Shown here: piece by piece, positions 51,178 to 61,615 of the stretch
How positions within the stretch are numbered: the first letter of the stretch is position 1
Layout: every line of letters begins with the position of its first letter
DNA from: Nymphaea colorata
Taxonomy: Eukaryota; Streptophyta; Magnoliopsida; Nymphaeales; Nymphaeaceae
Direction of reading: 5' to 3'
DNA length: 64,000 nucleotides
NCBI RefSeq assembly: GCF_008831285.2
Contig: NC_045148.1
Coordinates: 9,615,001 to 9,679,000 of the forward strand
Notes under the pieces: generated by a model
Databases searched by the model: none
What the model was told of the DNA's origin: nothing
The model's input: only the letters and a program-made list of their open reading frames with translations
Position numbers and translations under genes: made by a program

Positions 51178-52479
51178 CATGTGTGTGTGTGTGATGATTC
51201 CAAAGAACTTGTGAAAATACGATGTTTTGGACCAGATTTTGTAACAGTCTCAAATTTGTTGGCTTATAAATCTCATCTCTCACATAAAGGTTGTGTTCGG
51301 ATGACACCTTCAAAGTTTTCTGAAAGCCAAGTTTTATGGCAACCTGGTTTCATAACCAATTTTTAAAAACTGGTTTACATGAATTAGGTGACAAAACAAA
51401 AACGACTGGACTTTTCCGTAATTGACGTGGAGGGAATCAACCAATTGCATTCTAAGTGTTTATGTTTTTCTTTGATCTTATAATTATAAATATTTTTTCA
51501 CGCATATTTGTGTAATTGATCAAAAACAACTTCAGCAGCTAAAAGTACAAACAAACGCTAGATATCCTATTTAATTAAAGAAATTATATATATATATATA
51601 TACATATTTATATAATTAATATATATAACATATATATTATATATATGTATATATATATATATCTTAATATTTATCAATCGTGTACAACTTGACCATTGAG
51701 TTTATCTATATGAATACGATTGATCAATACATGAATATTAAAGACGCATAAATGCCTTGGATGTTTTCTCTAAGTCATTCAATGGAATCAAATCATTTTA
51801 AGTGAAAAAAAGAAGGCAACTCTTATCCATTTTTAAGAGTACAAGGGTTAATCACAAAAAATATCTAGAACGAGACACCGTGATATATTACTTCATGGTA
51901 ACGTCGCATATATCTTAAAGGTAGTGAAAGTGTCTTTTTTTGTTCTGATATTTTGAATACATACAGCTTCCATGCGCGACTTCGAAAATATTTACATGCA
52001 TAATCAGATCTACCGATTCAAGCGCACATACTACCATTTGATTCAAAAAAACTCGAACACTATTTGATCGTTCAACTTATATATGTAGGTGGTCCAAAAT
52101 TGCCAAACACTTACCAGGCAGAACAGATAATGAGATAAAGAACTACTGGAGAACTCAGATTCAGAAACGTTTAAAGCAAGCGCCGCAGGGCTTGGAGGGC
52201 CAGCAGACCGATTCCTCAACCAGCACTGCTGCTGACGGCGCCGCCACCGATGGAGGCGGCAATTCTGGTGATCGTGATGCACGATGGATGTTGCCTGAAT
52301 TCTGTTCAGGATCATCTGCAGCTGCTGCACCCACGACTCAAAACTCCATGAACGAGGCCAGCACGTCCACATGCTTCCCTGAGTTTGATGAGCTTTCCTC
52401 TGTCTTCAATGATGAACACAGCGACAACACATGGGGAATGGATGAGCTTTGGCCACTGCAGCCCTTCAATGGCTCCTAA
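49529..52479 (+). CDS. R2R3-MYB transcription factor (subgroup 19/20 type), 3 exons
   Basis: Exons: 49529-49664, 49798-49927, 52089-52479, giving 218 residues. The R2 repeat (about 16-62) has Trp18, Trp38 and Trp58 in [18 protein letters not shown] and [10 protein letters not shown]3 (about 68-113) has [20 protein letters not shown] and NYW. The intron positions, the second within GNR|W, are those of most plant R2R3-MYBs. The combination [20 protein letters not shown] with [13 protein letters not shown] and the ending [14 protein letters not shown] fit the MYB21/24/57 (jasmonate, flower) or MYB2/78/108 (stress, senescence) groups; I cannot separate them. The middle region (about 119-190) is Ser/Thr/Ala/Gly-rich and presumably disordered. 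Intron 2 is 2161 bp and contains a dispersed repeat copy and several TA/GT microsatellites. Confidence 0.95.
50211..50392 (+). repeat. Dispersed repeat, copy 2, in MYB intron 2
   Basis: Related to 42227-42475 and shares ATTTTACAAATAA, TTGAAATAGCAT and GGTGAGCAAGTGCC. This copy continues without an LTR at the point where copy 1 is cut. Confidence 0.75.
51132..51192. repeat. (CT)n, (GT)n and (TA)n microsatellites
   Basis: Compound tract in MYB intron 2. A second AT-only palindromic tract lies at about 51587-51665. Confidence 0.85.
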
Positions 52480-53598
52480 GTCAGCTGATCAGGTTCTTGC
52501 ATCAATATATATGTAGAGACGTGATCTTTCCTTGTTTTAGATATTGAACTTTTGTTTAGCAGTTTGGTATATGAAGACTTCTGTATTATGTATGACAAAA
52601 AGAAGTTACTAGTTATAATCTAAACAACGTCCATCGATAGAGAAAGAGAAAGGGGGCCAGTGTGTTGTGTTGTCCTTCCTATAATTTGTATATTTAGTTT
52701 CACTGTCATTTTAGTTTAAAATGGCTATCAAAAAGATATTTGTGAACTTGAGATTTGTTGGGTTTTTCAGAAACTTTATATCCCGTTTGGATGGTGCTAA
52801 AATCATGTCAGAAATCTGGTTTTAGCTGAAAATTTGTTTGATAAACTTAACTCTAAAGCCAAGCTTGTAAGAGAATTTTGGAATCAATCTTTCATGTAAG
52901 TTGAGAACTAGGAATACGATTACTTGCATGAGTTTGATAACAAGATCTCCAATCGTCTGATTCAATGCAATTCCTAAATGCATACGCGACCAAGCTGAAG
53001 GGTATCATGTGAGTTCAAATCTCACGATTTTGTGTCATTCGCCAGTGTCCTCCAAGGGAACACCAAAATAGTTTTACCAACATCCTGTCTACTAGTATGT
53101 GATTATTTATGGAGATATTAATTTTCTCTTGATCCAACAAAGAAAAACTGATCATTATCATTGTTATTGTTATTATTTTACTACTATGATTGTGGTTTAG
53201 AATCTTTAGATAATAAATCCTTCAAGGACCAGGCCTCTAAAACATAGATCTTAAAAAGAAGAACACCAGGGAATGCTTCTAGGGATAGCACCACGAGAAA
53301 GCTGAGGGTCTTACTTTCTTGATATTGGGGATGATATCTAACGCGCTTGAAATGAGATATTTTCTTTCACATGGCATGTTGTGTGGCCAATATGGTTGTT
53401 CAACCCAGATATTATCTAATGATATGGCACTATAGGCGTGCAAGGCTCATATTATTATAGTGTCTTAGCTTGGAGACCTGCAACTTTATAGATCTTGTCA
53501 TGCAGTGTGGTATGTCATGTGGCCTTCAAAGTAGCTAGCAGCTAAAACTAGATCTACATGATCAACCCATGAACGTGGTCCAAGTTATATACACACAC

Positions 53599-53630
<32 letters not shown>

Positions 53631-55257
53631 TGTGTGCATAGACACATACACGCGCATACTAGTTACAACTAATTCTTTAGACAACTCTCTCTCTCTCTCT
53701 TCCTTCATTAAATGTTCAACAGTAAGGGTTCACGAAGACAAACATAAACCATTTAACTTGTCGCAATCAATAGTTGTTAAGATATGTAATATATGTGTGT
53801 GAAAATGGTGACATGTGTCACGTAGGTGATTGCTGAGCAAAAGGTTGGCCAGTTCATGCATAAATATCATAACGTTTTCTAAGATAGTAACCACATGATT
53901 CAGTAACACGATAAAGCGAAGCTCCTTGTTTTAGGTAAATGGCAGTACCAATGTGAAACACATGGTTGCAAGTTCCATAAGAGTAAAAGCGTGGAGTAGC
54001 AGACGGCATCCGAAAGAAGCATAGCTTCATGAAATAAAATGGGAAATGCACATGCATTATGTAGCAGTGGTCTGCTATACTATAAACCACTGGTTTATGG
54101 ATATCTATGCCATGACCAGGGAAAGTAGTGGCCGAATTAGAAACTTGGTGTCTTGTCAATCGCTTCCAATATTATCAGCTTTGTAGGATTGGATTCCTTG
54201 TTCTAGCATATTGAAATACTGGAAAGTTGAAATTTTGACTCTATGATTGGATGATGATGCAAGAAAAGCACTTAACATGATCATAGAGCACTAAATCATG
54301 GATGGGTTGGCAAGATAATTACTTCGAATAGCACTTTGGTGAAGTGTGATGGAAAAGTTAATCGCAGTTTTCTTCAAGATGGTGCAACCTTTAAACAAGC
54401 AAGGTGATCATTACGAGGTCCATGCTTGAATGTTGAATAATATTGGATATGTTCCTTCTTTTTTTTTTTTTCCTTGTAGAAAGGCATAGTAATTGGCTTG
54501 TTTCGAAAGATCATTCCTTATTTGTTTATAGACAAAGGCAACTTTGAAAAGAAATTGCTTGATATTTTGGAATCATAGGCTCAACGCATACGAAAATATC
54601 TGGGGCTGGATGTAATTAATTCGACTCACCTCTTTGTTGCCGGCCGGCCTTGAAGAAAATGGATGATCAAGTATAGGCTTTCCGAAGAAATGAATGGGGT
54701 TGTATTCATCTGGCATTTAATTTTCCGAATCCCAGAAGATCCAGAAAGTCTCCACATTACCTCTTTTCAATCCAATCTAAAATTCATCGAGCGTCTAGAA
54801 TTCACCTGTTTGTGATCTCCTGATCATAAACCAGGACTTCACATTCTTTAGTTGCATTTCCAGTAGTACCAATTTGGATAACCGCGCGTTCCTGATCTAT
54901 ATGGTAGAAAATATTATCCCCATGCACAAGACAATGCATGCTTAAGCCATTAATTTACTTGAGCTTTAGAAACTTCGACACCAAGTAATTTGTAGCACAA
55001 CCACTGAAAGAATCAACCCCAGTTCCATAAAATATGAACTACGGGATCAGAAAACGCATATATGGTGACTGCGATATAGTGAAGGTCCCAAGATCGTCTT
55101 TATTTGTCCATCGAAGATGTAAGTTGGTTCCAAAAAAATAGGAGCGTGATTGTCGTAATTTCCCTTGTATAAGTCAAAAAAGGATGCAGACTTCACCTAA
55201 CTGAATATTTGAACTAGTTCAAGATAAGTTTACTTTTCCAAAGAATGTCTTGAATCA
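52480..55257. other. Spacer downstream of the MYB gene
   Basis: MYB 3' UTR, then AT-rich DNA with a SINE head at about 52980-53030 and a (TG)n tract at about 53610-53630. A 101-codon minus-strand frame at 54159-53854 has no recognisable family. No gene supported. Confidence 0.5.
52981..53045 (+). mobile_element. SINE-like head with B box
   Basis: GTTCAAATC (53013-53021) fits a Pol III B box, preceded by the A-box-like GCGACCAAGCTGAAGGG. Not a full tRNA. Confidence 0.45.
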
Positions 55258-55360
55258 TTAATGAAGATGTACCATCGTGATAGAAATTATGATTCTACTG
55301 GGAGAACTTGATAAATGAGGAGAAGGGAAATGCCCGAAAAGGTTGAAGCTCGTCACTCTT

Positions 55361-55625
55361 CCCTCAGCCTTTAGAGTCCAAAACTGCTTCGACAATAGTA
55401 AAGTTACTCTATCCAACTTAACAGTTGGAGTTGCATCGGTCATTTCCCTCAGCCTTTAGAGTCCAAAACTAATTCGAGACTAGTAAAGTTACTCTATCAA
55501 ACTTAACAGTTGGAGTTGCATCGGTCATTATTTGCAGTTTAGAGAAATAATGCCTATGAGAATCAAACTTATGACTGGCTTCCACATGCCTACCAGCCCA
55601 ACTAGCTACCTTATGCCCCTTGGTG
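55361..55625 (-). mobile_element. SINE-like element with duplicated body
   Basis: On the minus strand, AAGGGGCATAAGGTAGCTAG, the A box TAGCTAGTTGGGC (55608-55596) and the B-box-like GTTTGATTC (55568-55560) form a tRNA-like head. Downstream, an 85-bp body unit is present twice, with CCCTCAGCCTTTAGAGTCCA (plus strand) at 55361 and 55446. Confidence 0.55.
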
Positions 55626-55895
55626 CACTTGATAAATAAGGAGATAACTTTTTTTTTTATTTGAAATCTTCTTTCCAGTCGTTCCATCGCAGTAATGAAT
55701 AGATAAGGGGAAAAGGTTCTCCCAGATGCACACTTCTCACGGGAAAAGCACATGCAATGTCCGATTCTTCGTTGATCAATGAAATATGAAAGTAGAGCCA
55801 GCTGAAAAAAATTTAGTTTTAAATTAGGTTCAACATGAAAGATATTTGAGATTGACAACCAAAATATCCAAAGCATTTTAGGAATTGAATTCATT
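55626..55895 (-). pseudogene. Possible degenerate LINE reverse-transcriptase fragment
   Basis: A minus-strand frame contains GRTFSPYLFITAMERLERRF, which resembles the LSPYLFxxAME stretch of plant non-LTR reverse transcriptases. The catalytic FADD box is not seen. Weak. Confidence 0.25.
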
Positions 55896-56683
55896 GATTA
55901 GACACAGCAAGGTTGATAGCTAGCTGCTTTGGCATTATTAATAGCACCAAAATGATGATACCGATCAACAGTGGAAATTCGGGCATTACTCCAAAATATC
56001 TATGGTCTTGTGAGTTTCGCTGTGACGTAGCCATGCATGACATGTGAGCAATGACAAAGCCATCCCTATCTACTAGTTAAGTTTGATCAATCGAATATAC
56101 CTAGCATTCACATTAATCAATTTTAATGCAGAATGACAAAGCCTCCTTTGATACCCAAGATCAGAAATGGAGGAAGGTCTGTGCAACGTGTGGATAATTG
56201 CCTACACGGACCAACAAAAGAACATTTCTTTTTTTTTTTTCTTTTTTTTTTGTATTGACCCCGCAGAGCAATTTTTCTTATTTATATGTTGATGCTTCTT
56301 CAAAATTTAAAAATTTATTGCTGGTGTCCCCTAGCCAGAAATCACTAGCTCAGCCCCCGCTCTGGATCCTCCAAGGAGCAAACATGCAATCGATTGCCTT
56401 GTTAGTGACGATGCCGAAAGAATCACCTGGTTCTGATTGGACAAGCCATGTGCTGGCAAGAACTCATCGTGGCCGTGAATATCCCAGAAGATCGTTCAAA
56501 GTATGCACTTTGTCTGACCAGCCAGGAGAGAAAGCATTCTAGGCATGAGAGATCTTAACGGTAGTGAAGAGAGGAAATTGCAAAAAACTGCAAGGAGATC
56601 ACGTCTTTAAAGTAGCAAGCTTGAAGAACCTTAGTTGTAAAAGAACTTCTTAATTGATTTCAGTAGGCTATCTTCTACTTACT

Positions 56684-56724
<41 letters not shown>

Positions 56725-59400
56725 TCTGCATCATACAAACAAAGGCACATTCGATTGATTGGAGGGTACCATAGCTCAGGTAAAAAAGTAGAGACGCTTC
56801 ATGCCCGTGATTTGGCATAGGATACCAACCAAAAAGCATGCAAAATTCATTATTGTAGAAATGATGAACTTTTCATTATCGGTTGTGCTTTACACTGAAG
56901 CTCTGGTTATACGTATAGGCTTAATGTGTTATACACATCCGTATTAACCCTGCCCTGCCGGGGCTGCTATACACATGCTCATGTACATGACACGTACCCA
57001 TAAGAGTAGGCTAAAGTGACACATGTCATGTATTAGGAGTATGCACCAGTGCATATCCGGCGTATATGGCTAGTCGCTTTATACCTTCCAAATGACCTTT
57101 CTACCTGAAAGATTTGGGTGTATCAATCGAAAGCTTACATCTTGGGAATGGGATGTGCTTCGAAGTATTGTTATTATTAATGGAGCCCTTCCATGGCCTT
57201 TATTCAGGATGAGGCAGCGGTTGATCCACAAGGGATATGTTAAGGAGAAAACACAAATTCATAGTTATGAAGTATCTTCCAAAGAATTAAGATTTTGTCC
57301 AGCATGTATCTTCTATAGAATAAGGAAGCTACAAGTGGATATGAAGGCAGAGAAGAGCGGCATTTGAATGATTTTTCTTTTCAAACTTAAATGTAGCTTT
57401 CTAATATTTGTAAAGGTTAGTATGTAATGGTTATACTACATTTTTATGGAAGAATCAATGGTAGTGATCAAAGTCGAAATTTCGCCTAGCAATTTTTCTT
57501 ATTATTGAGAAAATGGGGTTAGGTCCACCATTTTCATTTTTCGGCTCTTTGTCGTCGACGTTGATTCTAAGTGCATGTCTAAAGAAAGCCTTGATCTAGA
57601 CCTAACCATAAACCTTATGCTTTCATATTTTTTTTCTGACCTTGTGAAAAAATTTTACATTATTTTTCTAATATTTTTGCAGAATTTCTGCACGTAAATT
57701 ATCATATAGTTTAAATGTCCTTTTGAAAAACTGTTAATATGAATTTTAAATTACTTTATGCAATAAATTGAATTTTACTGACTGATTTTAATGTGCATTT
57801 ATTTTTGTGTGTTTGAATTTCATATACCCATAGTTTTTTTAGATTATGTGAAATTTCGTAAGCTAATAATAATTTTTAAGAAAATAATATTTTGGAAACC
57901 CTTTCGTGATTTGGATGACATTCACCCATTTTGGATATCGTCACTTGCTTTTGGCAAATCATTGATAGGCTTAGGGCGAATCCTTTTCTATATCATTTTA
58001 AGTTTGCAACCTTTTACTGATTCTTGGAAAGAATGATTTTTTTTTTGCAGTTTTTTTTTTTTTTAAATCAATCTGCTTTTCATAATTCTTTTTCAATCTT
58101 TGACAAATTTTAATGACCATTGTAAAACTTGTGCAATCATCTCCATATTTTCACACTCTTTTAAATATTTTGAAAAAAATCGTTTTGGAACCATCCATGA
58201 ACTTTTCTAGGCATAGAATCAAATTTCTGTTCAGATACATAAAATACAACCAACTGTAAAAACTTTAATTGTAATCGGATTTAAATGTCTGTCAAAACCA
58301 GGTATTGATAAATATTTTGGCAAGAAAATACTATACAGAATATACATTTGATTAGTCTTCATGGTCATAGCATAGCTTATGAGAGCAATGATGCATAGAT
58401 GATGCACGATTCCCGTAGTTGTTACTTTCCAAGGTTTTAAGGGTGGGGTTTGCTATGTCGAGTTCAAAGTAACCCTCCTGCCATTTAGGTTGCAACTCAA
58501 CTAAAAACCCCTAAAGCAAGAAGGTCTTCAAGTCTCTTTTCCCTCCCGTTAACTCATAATACACATTATATTACTAAGAAAATATAATCTTTTTAAATTA
58601 GTACATGGGATTCAGATTTTGGGTGTGCAATAGAAACCAGAGCATTAATCACATCACTAGGATTTTTTCCTTTTTCCGGAACACGGGACGGCATGCGTCC
58701 TAGAGAAGGTTGTGTGCGGCGTTGCGCATGGTACGCTTAAAGGAGCAATGGATATGTTGGTAATTTTTAAAAAAGAAATATTATTTATAGTTTTTAAACT
58801 TTTTTTATTTTTATTTTTGTCTTTACAAAAAGTTTTTTTTTTTCAATATGAACTATGGTATTTTAATCATTAACCATTCTAGCACACTAAAAGTCATGGA
58901 CCAGCATGACCCATATAAGTTATAACCGGTCTCATTTTGCTTGCTGAGCCGGCCCAAGGCCTGAGAAAGTATATTCCAAGATCTAAAGAACTATTTGAGC
59001 ACCAATTTCAGAGTTGCTTTCTAATTTTGAGATGTTTTCAGATATATTCATTAATTAAAACATCCTTGTCTTATCACTTGTGAAGCCGTGTTGATCTTTT
59101 GCTAGTTCTATGTCCTTTTCTTGTAACTATAAACAGTTCTATATCGCACAAAATTGTTATCGAGCAAGTTTATGAGCTGTTTGGTGTTTGTTCATGTTGC
59201 TGCAATTTGTCCTTTTGCTGCATTAACTGTTTGGTATGTCTGACCAGCGAAGACTGTTTACTTATATTGCAGGAAATTTTTCCACAGGTATGAACCGAAC
59301 ACTGTTGACCTTTCTGATCATAATGAACTTGCGTAATTGACCCATACTGTCAGGTACCTGGTTTGATATTTATCCTGAAACCCTTAACACTTTATATTTT
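55896..59400. other. Repeat-strewn spacer
   Basis: Contains a minus-strand decayed repeat of the GGGGCGGAGCCA class at about 56250-56370 and a (GA)n tract at about 56690-56722. A 91-codon frame at 57092-57367 is unrecognised. AT-rich DNA continues to 59.4 kb. No gene supported. Confidence 0.45.
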
Positions 59401-59508
59401 AATATCTTAGATACCCTTGGCGACACGCCAATAGTGTTTAAGGGAACCATCGGTGATATACAAAGAGTTTTTAACGAAGTCATCGGTGCTAAGTGAGCCG
59501 ACTTCTAG

Positions 59509-59563
59509 CATATATATATATATATATATATATATAGATATATATATATATATATATATATAT

Positions 59564-59614
<51 letters not shown>

Positions 59615-59617
59615 AAA
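59509..59617. repeat. Compound (TA)n(GA)n microsatellite
   Basis: About 56 bp of TA with one interruption, followed by GA-rich units with GAAAGA variants. Responsible for Ile/Tyr- and Arg/Glu-rich spurious frames. Confidence 0.95.
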
Positions 59618-61265
59618 CAAAACAAAAATTATATAGAGATGAATATTGAGCCGAGTCGGACCCCAATACCGGACTCGGGCCACCCAGCCCAGCAACACTT
59701 TTTTTCAAGTAATCTCAAATGTCAAAGAACCAACCCTTGGCCTATCACAGGTCGGGTACCCAACTAGTTAGTTGCATAAAGTTTCCTGCCAACAAAATTT
59801 AGGATGTCGATATCCACAATGCTCACTTGCATATGCAAACTAAATATTCCAGCCATATGTCCAAATTTATTCCACAAACTTGAATGAAAGCATTAAAGAG
59901 GTGAAAATAACCTTTTCCACTCCGAAGTTGAATGGTTTTTTATCTTCTTCCAAACAGAGTTTTCAAGTGCAATATTTTAACCAGGTAAACCAAACTTTCC
60001 TTGTATACTTGAGGAAAAGAAGTACTTCATCTTATATATTTATTAACCTGCTCCTGGTATTGTCCACTTGCCGATCAGTGGCCTCCAATAACTTTTTTTG
60101 GTACAAAAAATTTTTAAAAAAAAAGTGCAAGGGAAGGTCATATCTGGAAAACATATTTATTCAGTTTTTCCACTTGTCTTTTTCGAATTTGAAGACATGG
60201 GTGCATGTTAGCTAGTTGATTTGCATGGTAGGAATTCAATTGGATCATTTGTTTAAGTAAATAAAATGGTGCTTGATATTTCAAAAACTAGCTCAAAAGT
60301 ATTTATTTTCAAAATCATGTTTTGGTACCTTCTCACTTTTCTTCTTGGGAACTTGACCACATGGGCATGTTCTGATTTTTCTTTTATTTAGTAATAATTT
60401 ACTATCAACGGATACTTTAAAGTAGCGTACGAGGCGTTCGAAGATTAGCTCAAAATTATCTAATATGCTCCAAGCATTAGAATCACATCTTTAGTTTAAA
60501 CATGAACCAATAATTTGCACATACCACAAGGAGTAAACACACTAAATACATCTATAAGATATCATCTAACCAGGAAAACTGTCCGTTCCCTAAGGATGGT
60601 AGTGCGAAACTATATCGTAGGTCAGCTTTATATTCAATTGTCTTTATATACATCCTATTATCTTTCTATAGCATTTGGTAGTCATGTTTTCAGCTCCAAT
60701 ATTAAAGGGTGTTATTTTGATGGTATTGAAGAGCATTGATCTTGGGTTTACAGGTAGATGTCATCGTGGACGTCAAGTGAATCCACTTTGTCCTTTCTCT
60801 CTCTTTCTTTTTGTGTGACACAAGTAATAAAAATTTATATTGAAAGGTTGCAAGTTGGGGCGGAGTAGGTGACAGCTTTTATACATTCTTGACCCTTTCT
60901 TACATTATTGTTGTCCTACTTGCTTTTTTTTAATTAAATTTTGGAAAATGAGATAATTTTTCTTGCTAGTATTTTGGATAGTTTTTTCTTCTTTTAAAAG
61001 GAACATTTCCTACCATTTACTTGTTTCTTCATTCTAGCGGAAAACATTGCAAGAACCAAAAAAAGACCCGAGTCGCCGCTCAAAAGGTTAGGCCGATGCA
61101 AAAGCAAACACGAAGCACAAGTTGCTCAATGTCATGCAATTATCTTTTCTTATATCCAACATCACTTTGGATGTGAAGATTAAAATTATCTATTATGGGG
61201 ATTGAGCTGCCAGATTAATAGTATTTTAGAATTTATTTTCATTCCTTCCTACTCTGCTTCTTTTG
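59618..61265. other. Spacer upstream of PANK2
   Basis: AT-rich, no recognisable gene. The right end is presumed promoter, leader or 5' intron of PANK2; it ends in the acceptor-like TTCTTTTGGCAG at 61269. Confidence 0.45.
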
Positions 61266-61317
61266 GCAGATTACCCCTGCGATTGCGGCTCGTGCCTCTG
61301 TCGTTCAACAGCAGTGG

Positions 61318-61615
61318 ATGATGACCACACCAAGAAACTCACCAACCAACCCCCACACATCCCCCCGTTTAACGTCAAGACCCCCCAACTTGGGCGGTGT
61401 TCCCATAGAAGCCTTGTCTGGTCCAGAAGCAGAGGAGGAGACCGCGGGGGTGATGGTGGTGCAGGGTGGGGGTGGTTCTATCCACAGGTCTGGGTCAAGG
61501 CCTCAGCTTGACCTGAGTGGCGCAGCCATTCAGGAGAATTTTGAAGGAAGAAACCCGACCATATTGTTGCCCAACCAGTCTGATGATATCTCCCACCTTG
61601 CTTTGGACATTGGAG
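61318..61615 (+). CDS. PANK2: Pantothenate kinase 2 (PANK2), first coding exon, partial
   Basis: This exon encodes an N-terminal Pro/Gly-rich stretch, then IHRSGSRPQLDLSGAAIQ and ILLPNQSDDISHLALDIG. That is the conserved start of the plant PANK2 kinase domain; the final DIGG begins the ATP-binding loop. Plant PANK2 phosphorylates pantothenate, the first step of coenzyme A synthesis, and carries a C-terminal phosphatase-like domain, which is not in this window. The exon ends at a GTGGGT donor (61616) in phase 1. The next exon is not visible up to 64000, so intron 1 exceeds 2.3 kb. The ATG at 61318 is provisional: the frame is open back to an acceptor-like site at 61269, so coding could begin further upstream. 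Confidence 0.85.

Noticed and set aside
53854-54159. Minus-strand frame of 101 codons
   Set aside because: No recognisable motif, unusual His/Tyr/Phe-rich composition, no flanking exon signals.
57092-57367. Plus-strand frame of 91 codons
   Set aside because: No family recognised and no supporting splice or promoter context.
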